Source: Bryobacterales bacterium | GTDB taxonomy: Bacteria > Acidobacteriota > Terriglobia > Bryobacterales > Bryobacteraceae | Assembly: GCA_025462985.1 (NCBI GenBank) | Contig: JAOAPP010000644.1 | Coordinates: 1 to 15,208 of the forward strand | DNA: 15,208 nucleotides | Direction: 5' to 3' | Shown here: positions 7,071-13,616 of the stretch, one piece after another | Layout of the letters: each line of letters opens with the position of its first letter | How positions within the stretch are numbered: the first letter of the stretch is position 1 | Program-made: the position numbers and the translations under genes | The notes under the pieces: model-generated | Told to the model about the DNA's origin: nothing | The model's input: only the letters and a program-made list of their open reading frames with translations | The model's database searches: none

Positions 7071-8500
7071 TGGCTATAGATCCGGCAGGCATTCAGTTCA
7101 ATGGTGCGCCGCAGCCGACTATCGACGAGCTGCGGTCCATTCAGGATCTCTCTGATCTTCCGGAAGACGACCTCGTTTGGCTCGCATCGAAGATGGGGGT
7201 CATTGATCTGCCGGCCGATGAAATCTCGGTAAGGCAGGGCGATCCGGCAAATTACCTCATCATCATCTTGCGTGGAGGTTTGCGAGGCGAAAGCGACGAT
7301 GGACGCGTGTTTACTGCGTATGCCGGCAGGATCACCGGCATGCTTCCCTTCTCTCGCCTTACCGCGTACCCGACCACAGTTCGTGCAATCGGGCCAACGC
7401 GGGTCGCCGGTCTTCACAAGGATCACTTCGAAGAACTGCAGAGACGCCTACCCATCCTGCAGCGCCGCCTGGTCAACATTCTGACGGATCGTGTACGCGA
7501 AGCCACGGCGGCGGATCAACAGCGCGACAGGCTGCTGGCTCTGGGAAAACTCTCGGCCGGCCTCGCGCACGAATTAAATAATCCAGCGGCAGCGGCGCGC
7601 CGGGCTGCCAGCAGCTTACAAAAGGCGCTGGCTGAGGTGCGAGCTGCGGTGGTTAAGCTAGACCGCGATGGTCTTCCTCAAGAGGCAAGAGTCTTTCTCG
7701 CTCAACTGGAGCGCGACTGGGCGCTCCAGGCGGGACCGCACGAGCTGCTCGATTCGCTCGAAAGAAGTGATCGTGAAGACCAGCTTTCCGAGTGGCTGAG
7801 TCGGCGCAACATCGAAGCTTCCTGGAGCCTTGCCACCTCTCTGGTGGACCTCGGCTGCACGGCCGAAACACTCGATCGAGTCGAACAAAATGTGCCGCGA
7901 CAGTTCCTGAACGATGTCCTTGTCAGACTCACGGCGGCGTTCACCATAAGCAGACTGGCCGTCGAAATCGAGAACAGCACCGGCCGCATCTCGGATCTTG
8001 TCACTGCGATCAAAGAGTATTCGTACATGGATCGCATGCTCGAACAGAACGTAGATATCCATCAAGCCCTGGAGAACACTCTTCTGATGCTTCGGCATCG
8101 GCTGAAGAACGGCATCGAGATCACCAGAGAGTATGACCGAAGTCTGCCGCCCATCTGCGCTCGCGGAAGCGAGCTCAACCAGGTCTGGACGAATCTCATC
8201 ATCAATGCGGCGGATGCCATGAAGGACAAAGGCAAGCTGCTGATTCGCACCTCGTGCCGGGACGGACACGCGCGCGTGGAAGTGATCGACAATGGGCCGG
8301 GCATCCCACCGGAGATCAAGGGCCGTATCTTCGAGCCATTCTTCACCACGAAGCCGGTGGGAGAAGGAACGGGTTTAGGTCTCGACGCGGTGCGGCGAAT
8401 CGCTCTTGCGCATCGGGGAGACGTTCATTTCGAGTCGCGGCCCGGAGAAACGAGATTCATTGTGCGCCTTCCTCTGACGGACGGCGCTACCTGCACCTGA
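7070..8500 (+). CDS. Histidine kinase with an N-terminal cyclic-nucleotide-binding-like domain
   Basis: The 476-residue protein has no membrane segment and is likely a cytoplasmic sensor kinase for the receiver flavoprotein encoded just upstream. Residues about 25-140 form a CAP_ED/cNMP-type beta roll (VRQGDPANYLIIILRGGLRG), but the phosphate-binding cassette is replaced by AGRITGMLPFSRL. The ligand is therefore unlikely to be an ordinary cyclic nucleotide. The phospho-acceptor is His167 in LSAGLAHELNNPA. A long helical insert of about 110 residues (190-300) separates it from the ATPase domain, which shows Asn379 (N box), Asp407 in DNGPGIP (G1), the FEPFFTTKP F box and GEGTGLGL (G2). Its ATG overlaps the previous stop as TGATG and its own stop overlaps the next start the same way, so the three genes are probably translationally coupled. 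Confidence 0.9.
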   Translation: MAIDPAGIQFNGAPQPTIDELRSIQDLSDLPEDDLVWLASKMGVIDLPADEISVRQGDPANYLIIILRGGLRGESDDGRVFTAYAGRITGMLPFSRLTAYPTTVRAIGPTRVAGLHKDHFEELQRRLPILQRRLVNILTDRVREATAADQQRDRLLALGKLSAGLAHELNNPAAAARRAASSLQKALAEVRAAVVKLDRDGLPQEARVFLAQLERDWALQAGPHELLDSLERSDREDQLSEWLSRRNIEASWSLATSLVDLGCTAETLDRVEQNVPRQFLNDVLVRLTAAFTISRLAVEIENSTGRISDLVTAIKEYSYMDRMLEQNVDIHQALENTLLMLRHRLKNGIEITREYDRSLPPICARGSELNQVWTNLIINAADAMKDKGKLLIRTSCRDGHARVEVIDNGPGIPPEIKGRIFEPFFTTKPVGEGTGLGLDAVRRIALAHRGDVHFESRPGETRFIVRLPLTDGATCT

Positions 8501-8808
8501 TGGCGCCTCACAGGCCCAAATCGCTCAAGGATATTCTAAAGATGACGGAATGTACTCATGTTGGCCAGATACGACGAGTGAAGCCACACACAAACGGCTG
8601 TGAAGAGTGTCTGAAAACCGGCGACCGCTGGGTTCATCTTCGCCTGTGCCTCGAATGCGGACACGTGGGCTGCTGCGACAGCTCGAAGAATAAGCACGCG
8701 ACGGGACATTTCCATGCCACCCAGCATCCGATCATGCGCTCACTGGAGCGAGGCGAGAACTGGGGATGGTGCTACGTTGATGAACTGGAACTGGAGTTCA
8801 ATCAGTAG
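8500..8808 (+). CDS. UBP-type (ZnF-UBP) zinc finger protein
   Basis: A stand-alone small zinc finger of 102 residues. The start is set at ATG 8500 because it overlaps the kinase stop as TGATG; an inner ATG at 8542 is a weaker alternative that would remove 14 residues. The ligand pattern of the ubiquitin-protease zinc finger is complete: Cys18 and His20 (ECTH), Cys34 and Cys37 (CEEC), Cys49 and Cys52 (CLECGH with His54), Cys57/Cys58, then His65, His69, His71 and His75 in HATGHFHATQH. A C-terminal WCYVDE strand follows. In eukaryotes this fold binds the free Gly-Gly tail of ubiquitin. Bacterial copies have no proven ligand; binding a free C-terminus or serving as a redox-sensitive zinc site are both guesses. 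Its context argues for a part in the redox-linked two-component cassette. Confidence 0.88.
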   Translation: MAPHRPKSLKDILKMTECTHVGQIRRVKPHTNGCEECLKTGDRWVHLRLCLECGHVGCCDSSKNKHATGHFHATQHPIMRSLERGENWGWCYVDELELEFNQ

Positions 8809-8823
8809 CTGGCAGGCGCACGG

Positions 8824-9960
8824 TCAGGCTGCGGGGAGAGTAAACAGGAACGTCGATCCCTCGCCGGGCTCGCTCTCCACCCAGATCCGGCCTCCGTGTC
8901 GCTCCACGATGCGCTGGCAGGTAGCGAGTCCGATCCCAGTTCCCGGAACGTCCTGTCCGTGCAGCCGCCGAAACGGCGCAAAGACCTGCTGGTGAAACTC
9001 AGGAGCGATTCCCATCCCGTTGTCGCGGACCAGAAAGAGGTGGCGATCCTTGTTCGGACTGGCGCTCAAATGGATCTCCGGGGGCCGCGTCGGGCAGCAG
9101 TATTTGATGCCGTTGCTGATCAAATTCTGAAAGAGCTGCGCCAGTTGCATATGGTCTCCTCTGACGGAAGGGAGCGGGTCGCGCGTGATGCGAGCCTGCG
9201 ACTCGGCAACGGAATTCTCAAGGTTGTTGAGAGCCCAGGTCAGAACACTTTCGATATCTACTTCTTCCAACGGTTCGTCCGTTTCTCTGCCCGCCTGCGC
9301 ATAGGCAAGCAATCCTTGAATCAGAGAACTCATCCGGTTCGTGCCCTGCCGGATATGCCGCAGCATCTCATCGGCGTCTTCGTCGAGCTTCCCCGCATAA
9401 CGCCGCTGCAGCAAGGTGGCAAAGCTGGAAACGGTCCGCAGCGGCTCTTGCAGATCGTGACTGGCGAGGTAAGCAAACTTCTGCAGATCTTCATTCGACC
9501 GGGTCAGCGAATCATTTGCGACGGCGAGCGCTGCATTCGCGGCCAGCAATGCTGAGTTGGCGTGCTCCAGTTCGGCTTCGGCCTTGCGGACCCGCAGCAG
9601 AGCGCGGATCGTCGCAAGCAGTACATCCGGGTCGACCGGCGATACAAGATAGCCATCCGCCCCGTTGTCGAGCCCCGCAACTCGTGCAGCGGTCGATATG
9701 TTTGTAGCGGATATTTGAATGACTGGCGTCTTGGACGTCACAGGGCCGCTTTTCAGCTGCCTGCAGACTTCAAAGCCATGGATATCGGGCAGATTGACAT
9801 CCAGCAGGATAAGGTCTGGCGAATGTGCTTCGGCGAGCTTCAATGCTTCGCCACCTGATCCCGCTTCGTACGCCAGATATCCAGCCTGCTTCAACAAGCG
9901 GCTTCGGGCATACCGACCCGGCTCATAATCGTCGACGTTCAGAATGGTGGCAGCAGCCAT
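8824..9960 (-). CDS. Receiver domain-histidine kinase (phytochrome-kinase type), last gene of the stressosome operon
   Basis: A soluble 378-residue protein with a receiver at the N-terminus and a kinase at the C-terminus. The receiver (1-122) has acidic Asp10/Asp11 and phospho-acceptor Asp54 (LILLDVNLPDIHGF). The position of the conserved Lys carries Ser107 (GYLVSPVDP). Residues about 125-160 are an Ala-rich coiled coil. The HisKA motif FAYLASHDLQEPLR contains His168. The ATPase domain shows NLISNGIKY (N box), DNGMGIAPEF (G1), FAPFRRLHG (F box) and GTGIGLATC (G2). The ATG at 9960 overlaps the upstream stop as TGATG, so translation is coupled to the large hybrid kinase. The gene ends 15 bases from the convergent zinc finger gene, with no hairpin terminator visible between them. 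No DNA-binding output is present; the downstream partner is not encoded here. Confidence 0.92.
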   Translation of the reverse strand: MAAATILNVDDYEPGRYARSRLLKQAGYLAYEAGSGGEALKLAEAHSPDLILLDVNLPDIHGFEVCRQLKSGPVTSKTPVIQISATNISTAARVAGLDNGADGYLVSPVDPDVLLATIRALLRVRKAEAELEHANSALLAANAALAVANDSLTRSNEDLQKFAYLASHDLQEPLRTVSSFATLLQRRYAGKLDEDADEMLRHIRQGTNRMSSLIQGLLAYAQAGRETDEPLEEVDIESVLTWALNNLENSVAESQARITRDPLPSVRGDHMQLAQLFQNLISNGIKYCCPTRPPEIHLSASPNKDRHLFLVRDNGMGIAPEFHQQVFAPFRRLHGQDVPGTGIGLATCQRIVERHGGRIWVESEPGEGSTFLFTLPAA

Positions 9961-11810
9961 CAGACCCTCAACACGCTCTCTTGGTGCGTGCTAAAAAGGT
10001 GCGGCTCACCCAGCAAATTACGGATGACGTCCCAGGCCGCCTCACCAGCCCCCAATTTCTTCGGCAGCACGCCGGCACCTCGGCCTTTCAGTCGCGCCAA
10101 GTCATCTTCGCTTAAGTTCCGAGATGTATAGATGATCACCGGTATATGTTTCGTCGTGGAATCTTCTTTCAGCTCGTCAAGCACTTGGAAGCCGCTCAGA
10201 TCGGGCATTCCGATATCGAGCAGAATCAGTTGCGGCAGATCGAAGCGCGCCCGCTCGAGCCCTTCGACGCCTCCGACAGCTTCGGAGATGAAAAACCGGG
10301 TGCCGCGAAAGTGCTGTCGCAGCACATAGCGCGCCACTTCCTCATCGTCAATGATGAGTATGGATTCCAGGCGATCGTCTTCGGTCGCTCCGTCATGGCG
10401 GCTCCCTGCCGCCGGTAAGTCTACCTTCGGAAGCGGAAGCCGGAGCTCAAATGTAGATCCCTTCCCTAAATCACTTGTCAGTCGAAGACTTCCTCCAAGT
10501 AGTTCGGCCAGCTTCCTCGACAACGGCAGCCCCAGACCGGTGCCTTTCACCTTCCTCTGCGCAGGCCCGTCGACCTGTGTAAAATGCTGAAAAATCCGCT
10601 CCTGATCCTCCGGCGCAATCCCAATCCCCGTATCGGCAACCGATATCACCAGCTCTCCGCCTTCGTTACGCACGGTCACCCGTACCTCGCCCTGCTCGGT
10701 AAACTTCAATGCATTCGAGACAAGGTTGCGGAGAATCTGACTGAGCTTGCCTTCATCCGTTTCCAGGACGACTTCGTCGGAGACCTCCTGTATCGAGAGA
10801 GTCACGCCATCCGAACTGGTCAATGGGCGCATCATCCCGCGCAAAGCGCCGAACAGCTTGGATATAGCGACCGCACCCTGCCGCAATTCCACCATGCCCG
10901 ACTCCACTTTGGCGATGTCGAGAAGGTCGTTCACCATATCACACAGCTCTCGGGCGGCCGACTTTATGAACTCAATCTGTTTCTCTTGCTCATGCGTCAG
11001 GTCCCCGTCTGCCCGTCGTATCAGAAGATCGGCTAGGGCTAGAATCGAGTTCAAAGGCGTCCTGAACTCGTGGCTCATGTATGAAAGGAAGCGAGTCTTG
11101 ACCTCATTGGCGCGGCTGAGCGCGGAAGCTCTCTCGTCCAGTTCGGCGTACAGGGCAACAACGCCTCGATTGGTTTCTTCGAGCTCCTGGTTCAGATGGT
11201 CGGACTCGGCCTGCCGCTGCTCGAGTTCCGCCTCGCGCCGGCGAAGGGCTTCGAACGCTCCGATCAGCTCGCGGCTCTGCTGCTGCAACTCTTCTGTCGG
11301 GTCTTGCATGGGTTCCTTGACCAGACGTTCACCGAGGCGGGCAATCTGTTGCATGTCCAGCGTTTCCGCGGCGGGCGGACAAAACTTGCCGAAGGTGACG
11401 CGCGTTCCCCTCCCCGGACACGACTCTATGGCGAAGCTGTCCATCAACTTCCTGGCCCCGCTTATTCCGAGTCCCATCCCGGTCCTTGAACGATACCGGC
11501 CTTCCAGAATGGCGGCATTTGGGTCGAAGCCCGGTCCCTTATCTTCGATGGAAATAGAGAAACTCGGGCACGGCTCTCCGAACGCGATGCGGTATTCAAC
11601 TACACCGCCGCCCGCGTACTGGTAAGCATTCCGCGCAATTTCCGAAGTTGCTGTCGCGATACGCACCTGGTCCTGATGACCGAACCCCAGCAGTCGCGCC
11701 CATTGCCGCGCCCGCTGCCGGGCGTTGATAATCCCTCCCTCATCCGCAATGTTGACGGTCAGCAAGCGATGCGTCCATGCATCGCGCCCGACCCGCGTCC
11801 CTGCGTTCAT
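9960..11810 (-). CDS. RsbT-like ATPase fused to a hybrid histidine kinase and receiver
   Basis: The start is placed at ATG 11810 rather than an upstream ATG at 11873, because a near-perfect ribosome site TAAGGAGGAT lies just before it and the longer form would overlap the previous gene by 56 bases. The 616-residue protein has three parts. Residues 15-145 are an RsbT/RsbW-type GHKL ATPase: Glu57 and Asn61 (SEIARNAYQYA), Asp90 (EDKGPGFD), and TGMGLGISGARKL, a close match to RsbT. Residues 170-240 form a coiled coil. Next is a HisKA/HATPase kinase with His247 (YMSHEFRTPLN), NLVSNALKF, DTGIGIAPED and GTGLGL. Residues 484-600 are a receiver with Asp532 and Lys584. The fusion suggests that stressosome release of an RsbT-like switch is wired directly into phosphorelay. 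Partner and output are inference. Confidence 0.92.
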   Translation of the reverse strand: MNAGTRVGRDAWTHRLLTVNIADEGGIINARQRARQWARLLGFGHQDQVRIATATSEIARNAYQYAGGGVVEYRIAFGEPCPSFSISIEDKGPGFDPNAAILEGRYRSRTGMGLGISGARKLMDSFAIESCPGRGTRVTFGKFCPPAAETLDMQQIARLGERLVKEPMQDPTEELQQQSRELIGAFEALRRREAELEQRQAESDHLNQELEETNRGVVALYAELDERASALSRANEVKTRFLSYMSHEFRTPLNSILALADLLIRRADGDLTHEQEKQIEFIKSAARELCDMVNDLLDIAKVESGMVELRQGAVAISKLFGALRGMMRPLTSSDGVTLSIQEVSDEVVLETDEGKLSQILRNLVSNALKFTEQGEVRVTVRNEGGELVISVADTGIGIAPEDQERIFQHFTQVDGPAQRKVKGTGLGLPLSRKLAELLGGSLRLTSDLGKGSTFELRLPLPKVDLPAAGSRHDGATEDDRLESILIIDDEEVARYVLRQHFRGTRFFISEAVGGVEGLERARFDLPQLILLDIGMPDLSGFQVLDELKEDSTTKHIPVIIYTSRNLSEDDLARLKGRGAGVLPKKLGAGEAAWDVIRNLLGEPHLFSTHQESVLRV

Positions 11811-11820
11811 ATCCTCCTTA
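11811..11820 (-). promoter_or_regulatory. Strong ribosome binding site that fixes the start of the hybrid kinase
   Basis: Read on the minus strand, TAAGGAGGAT immediately precedes the ATG at 11810. Its first three bases are the TAA stop of the upstream ATPase-phosphatase gene, so termination and re-initiation are close together. The spacing between AGGAGG and ATG is only two bases, which is short but workable. Confidence 0.8.
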
Positions 11821-12840
11821 TTGTCCGCCACGAACAGCCACGACACAGGCGTCATCGCGGCCCCTGCTGGCATCCCGGAACAGCGTAGCAGCGAGAAGAG
11901 AGGGATGATGCCTCAGCAAACCAGGATAGGCCTCCATGCGCCAACTCGTTGTGATTCCGTCGGAATGCATGACCAGCATGGCGCCTGGCGACCAGCCGTA
12001 ACTGAATTCCTGTATCTTGCGCGCATTGTGTCCGGCCGTCCCGTTGTGAGAAACCATATGGCTAGTGTCGTTCTGCGTCATGACCATGCCGCTGATGTTC
12101 CCTATTCCGCAGAAGCGGACCAGGCTCCCCGCAGGATCGATCTGGGCGGCAGCCACTGCGGCCCCGCGTGTGTGGCGAAGAGCCCGGTGAACTTCCGCGA
12201 CGATCGACTCGGGGCTCGGCGCCTCAGTGTGGGGGAGAATCGCAACTGCTTCACGGGACGCCTCGGCGGCTCCTGGTCCATGCCCTAGCCCATCTGCCAA
12301 TAGCAACGTCAGCTTTCCATCCACCGTTCTGACACCCCAGTTGTCCCCGCATTCGCGCTCTCCCGCTACCGGAGCCCGCACTGCGCCGACTGTGAAGGAA
12401 GGACCCTCTGCCTTCCGGTCGTCGCTTTCGGCGTAGAGACGGGCAACCATGCAGGTTCCTTTTTCCTCTTGCGAGTACGCATCGAACTCGTCAGACAGGC
12501 GAACAATCGCTCCCAGGCCGGTTCCCGGAGTTCCAGCCGTCGAAAAACCGTCGGGGATCCAGCATCGCAGCTCCGCGGCGCCCGGACCTCGATCATACGA
12601 CAAAACTTCGATTCCCACCGAAGCTGCCCGGCGGCAGAAGCTGAGATGTATCTGCCCGCCATGCGCATGCTTCACAAGGTTGGTGGCCATTTCGGTAACA
12701 ACAATCGCCAGTTCTCCGGCAGACTCGGGAGACCAGTCCAGATCGCCTGCCATTTTCAAAGCAATGCGCCTGGCCTCGAATACCTGGGTCTCCTCCGTCA
12801 CGGGAAACAATGTCGGTTGCCTCGCCGCTAGCTCTTCCAT
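11818..12840 (-). CDS. RsbT/RsbW-like ATPase fused to an RsbX/SpoIIE-type PP2C phosphatase
   Basis: A 340-residue fusion. Residues about 10-140 are a GHKL ATPase of the anti-sigma/RsbT kind, with Glu50 and Asn54 in TEMATNLVKHA, Asp83 in YDRGPG and PGTGLGAI. Residues about 148-340 are a PP2C-like phosphatase like RsbX/SpoIIE: Asp166 in CGDNWG, Asp183 in LLADGLGHG, Asp294 in MHSDGI and Asp329/Asp330 in GRDDACVV are the expected metal ligands. In stressosome systems RsbX dephosphorylates RsbR and RsbS and resets the complex; that role is inferred from the family and from the position directly after rsbT. Its ATG overlaps the rsbT stop by 13 bases. The ATPase part could bind RsbS or RsbR and bring the phosphatase to its target, or it could be an independent kinase. 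Confidence 0.9.
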   Translation of the reverse strand: MEELAARQPTLFPVTEETQVFEARRIALKMAGDLDWSPESAGELAIVVTEMATNLVKHAHGGQIHLSFCRRAASVGIEVLSYDRGPGAAELRCWIPDGFSTAGTPGTGLGAIVRLSDEFDAYSQEEKGTCMVARLYAESDDRKAEGPSFTVGAVRAPVAGERECGDNWGVRTVDGKLTLLLADGLGHGPGAAEASREAVAILPHTEAPSPESIVAEVHRALRHTRGAAVAAAQIDPAGSLVRFCGIGNISGMVMTQNDTSHMVSHNGTAGHNARKIQEFSYGWSPGAMLVMHSDGITTSWRMEAYPGLLRHHPSLLAATLFRDASRGRDDACVVAVRGGQ

Positions 12841-13235
12841 CTCGTAATAACGACGCGTGTGCCGGCACCTTCTTCAGAAAAAATTTGAAACTCGTCTGAA
12901 AGCCGCTTCGCGCCGCCCAGACCAAGTCCGAGGCCCGTTCCTGACGTGTAGCCGTCCGTCATCGCCTTTTGGATATCGGGAATGCCGGGGCCGTGATCCT
13001 CGAAGCTCAGGCGAAGGCCGCGTCGGCCGCTTTCCTGGAGGTCTTCGATCAGGACTTCCCCGCCCCGTCCGTACACGAAAGCATTGCGCGCCAGCTCGCT
13101 TGCTGCAGTGACAATTTTGGTCTGATCTATCAGGTTCAGACCGATATCGACGGCCGCTCGGCGAACCGCCTGCCGCACGCCTACCACGTCGTCTTGCGAC
13201 CGGATGGAGAGGCTACCCCGCTTGGTTGCCGGCAC
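12828..13235 (-). CDS. rsbT: RsbT switch kinase of the stressosome
   Basis: A single-domain GHKL serine/threonine kinase of 135 residues, the usual RsbT length. It is normally held in the stressosome by RsbS; on stress it phosphorylates RsbR and RsbS and leaves the complex to activate an output protein. Motifs are intact: Glu47 and Asn51 in SELARNAFVYG, Asp80 in FEDHGPGIPD, and GTGLGLGLGGAKRLSDEF, a hallmark of RsbT rather than RsbW. The start is GTG at 13235, inside the last 23 bases of rsbS, with a weak GGAAG seven bases upstream. The usual target RsbU is absent; the RsbT-like fusion proteins encoded next are the likely output. Identification is firm. Confidence 0.94.
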   Translation of the reverse strand: MPATKRGSLSIRSQDDVVGVRQAVRRAAVDIGLNLIDQTKIVTAASELARNAFVYGRGGEVLIEDLQESGRRGLRLSFEDHGPGIPDIQKAMTDGYTSGTGLGLGLGGAKRLSDEFQIFSEEGAGTRVVITRWKS

Positions 13236-13608
13236 TGAAGTCTTCCGTGCGCTCTTCGAGAGAAGCCCGCAGCAAATCCATTCCTCTATCTATATTGAGA
13301 GCCGTGCGAATACCCGGTAGCGAGAGTCCCAGTTCTACCAGCGTGATGGCGACCGATGGCTGCATGCCGATGACGACTGTCTCGGCATCCAGTATGCGGG
13401 CCATCCCTGCGATGTTGCCCAGCATCCGCCCGATAAAGGAGTCCACCATATCCAGCCCGGAGATGTCGATCAGCACTCCCCTGGCGCGTGTCTGAACGAT
13501 CCGCTCGGTCAGATCGTCCTGCAGCGTCAGCACCAGGCGGTCATGCATATCCACTTGAATGCTGACAAGCAGAAACGGACCAAGCTTCAAAATGGGAATG
13601 CGCTCCAA
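13213..13608 (-). CDS. rsbS: RsbS, single STAS-domain stressosome scaffold protein
   Basis: The STAS protein RsbS forms the stressosome core with RsbR and sequesters RsbT. The start is set to TTG 13608, giving 131 residues beginning MERIPILKLGPFLLVSIQ. AGGAG lies 5 bases upstream (13618-13614), and 131 residues is close to the family size. A longer reading of 191 residues would add an implausible His/Arg-rich stretch read through the rsbR end. The phosphorylation segment ISGLDMVDSFIGRML is almost that of B. subtilis RsbS, and Ser57 matches its Ser59. The rest (VVIGMQPSVAITLVELG) is the STAS core. The gene lies 8 bases after rsbR and overlaps rsbT by 23. Identification is firm. Confidence 0.93.
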   Translation of the reverse strand: MERIPILKLGPFLLVSIQVDMHDRLVLTLQDDLTERIVQTRARGVLIDISGLDMVDSFIGRMLGNIAGMARILDAETVVIGMQPSVAITLVELGLSLPGIRTALNIDRGMDLLRASLEERTEDFSAGNQAG

Positions 13609-13616
13609 GGGGGCTC

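Noticed and set aside
8809..8823. Possible bidirectional terminator between the convergent genes
   Set aside because: The gap is 15 bases and no stem-loop or T-run could be found there.
10747..11625. 292-residue open frame on the plus strand
   Set aside because: Antisense to the hybrid kinase gene; Ser/Arg-rich low-information sequence.
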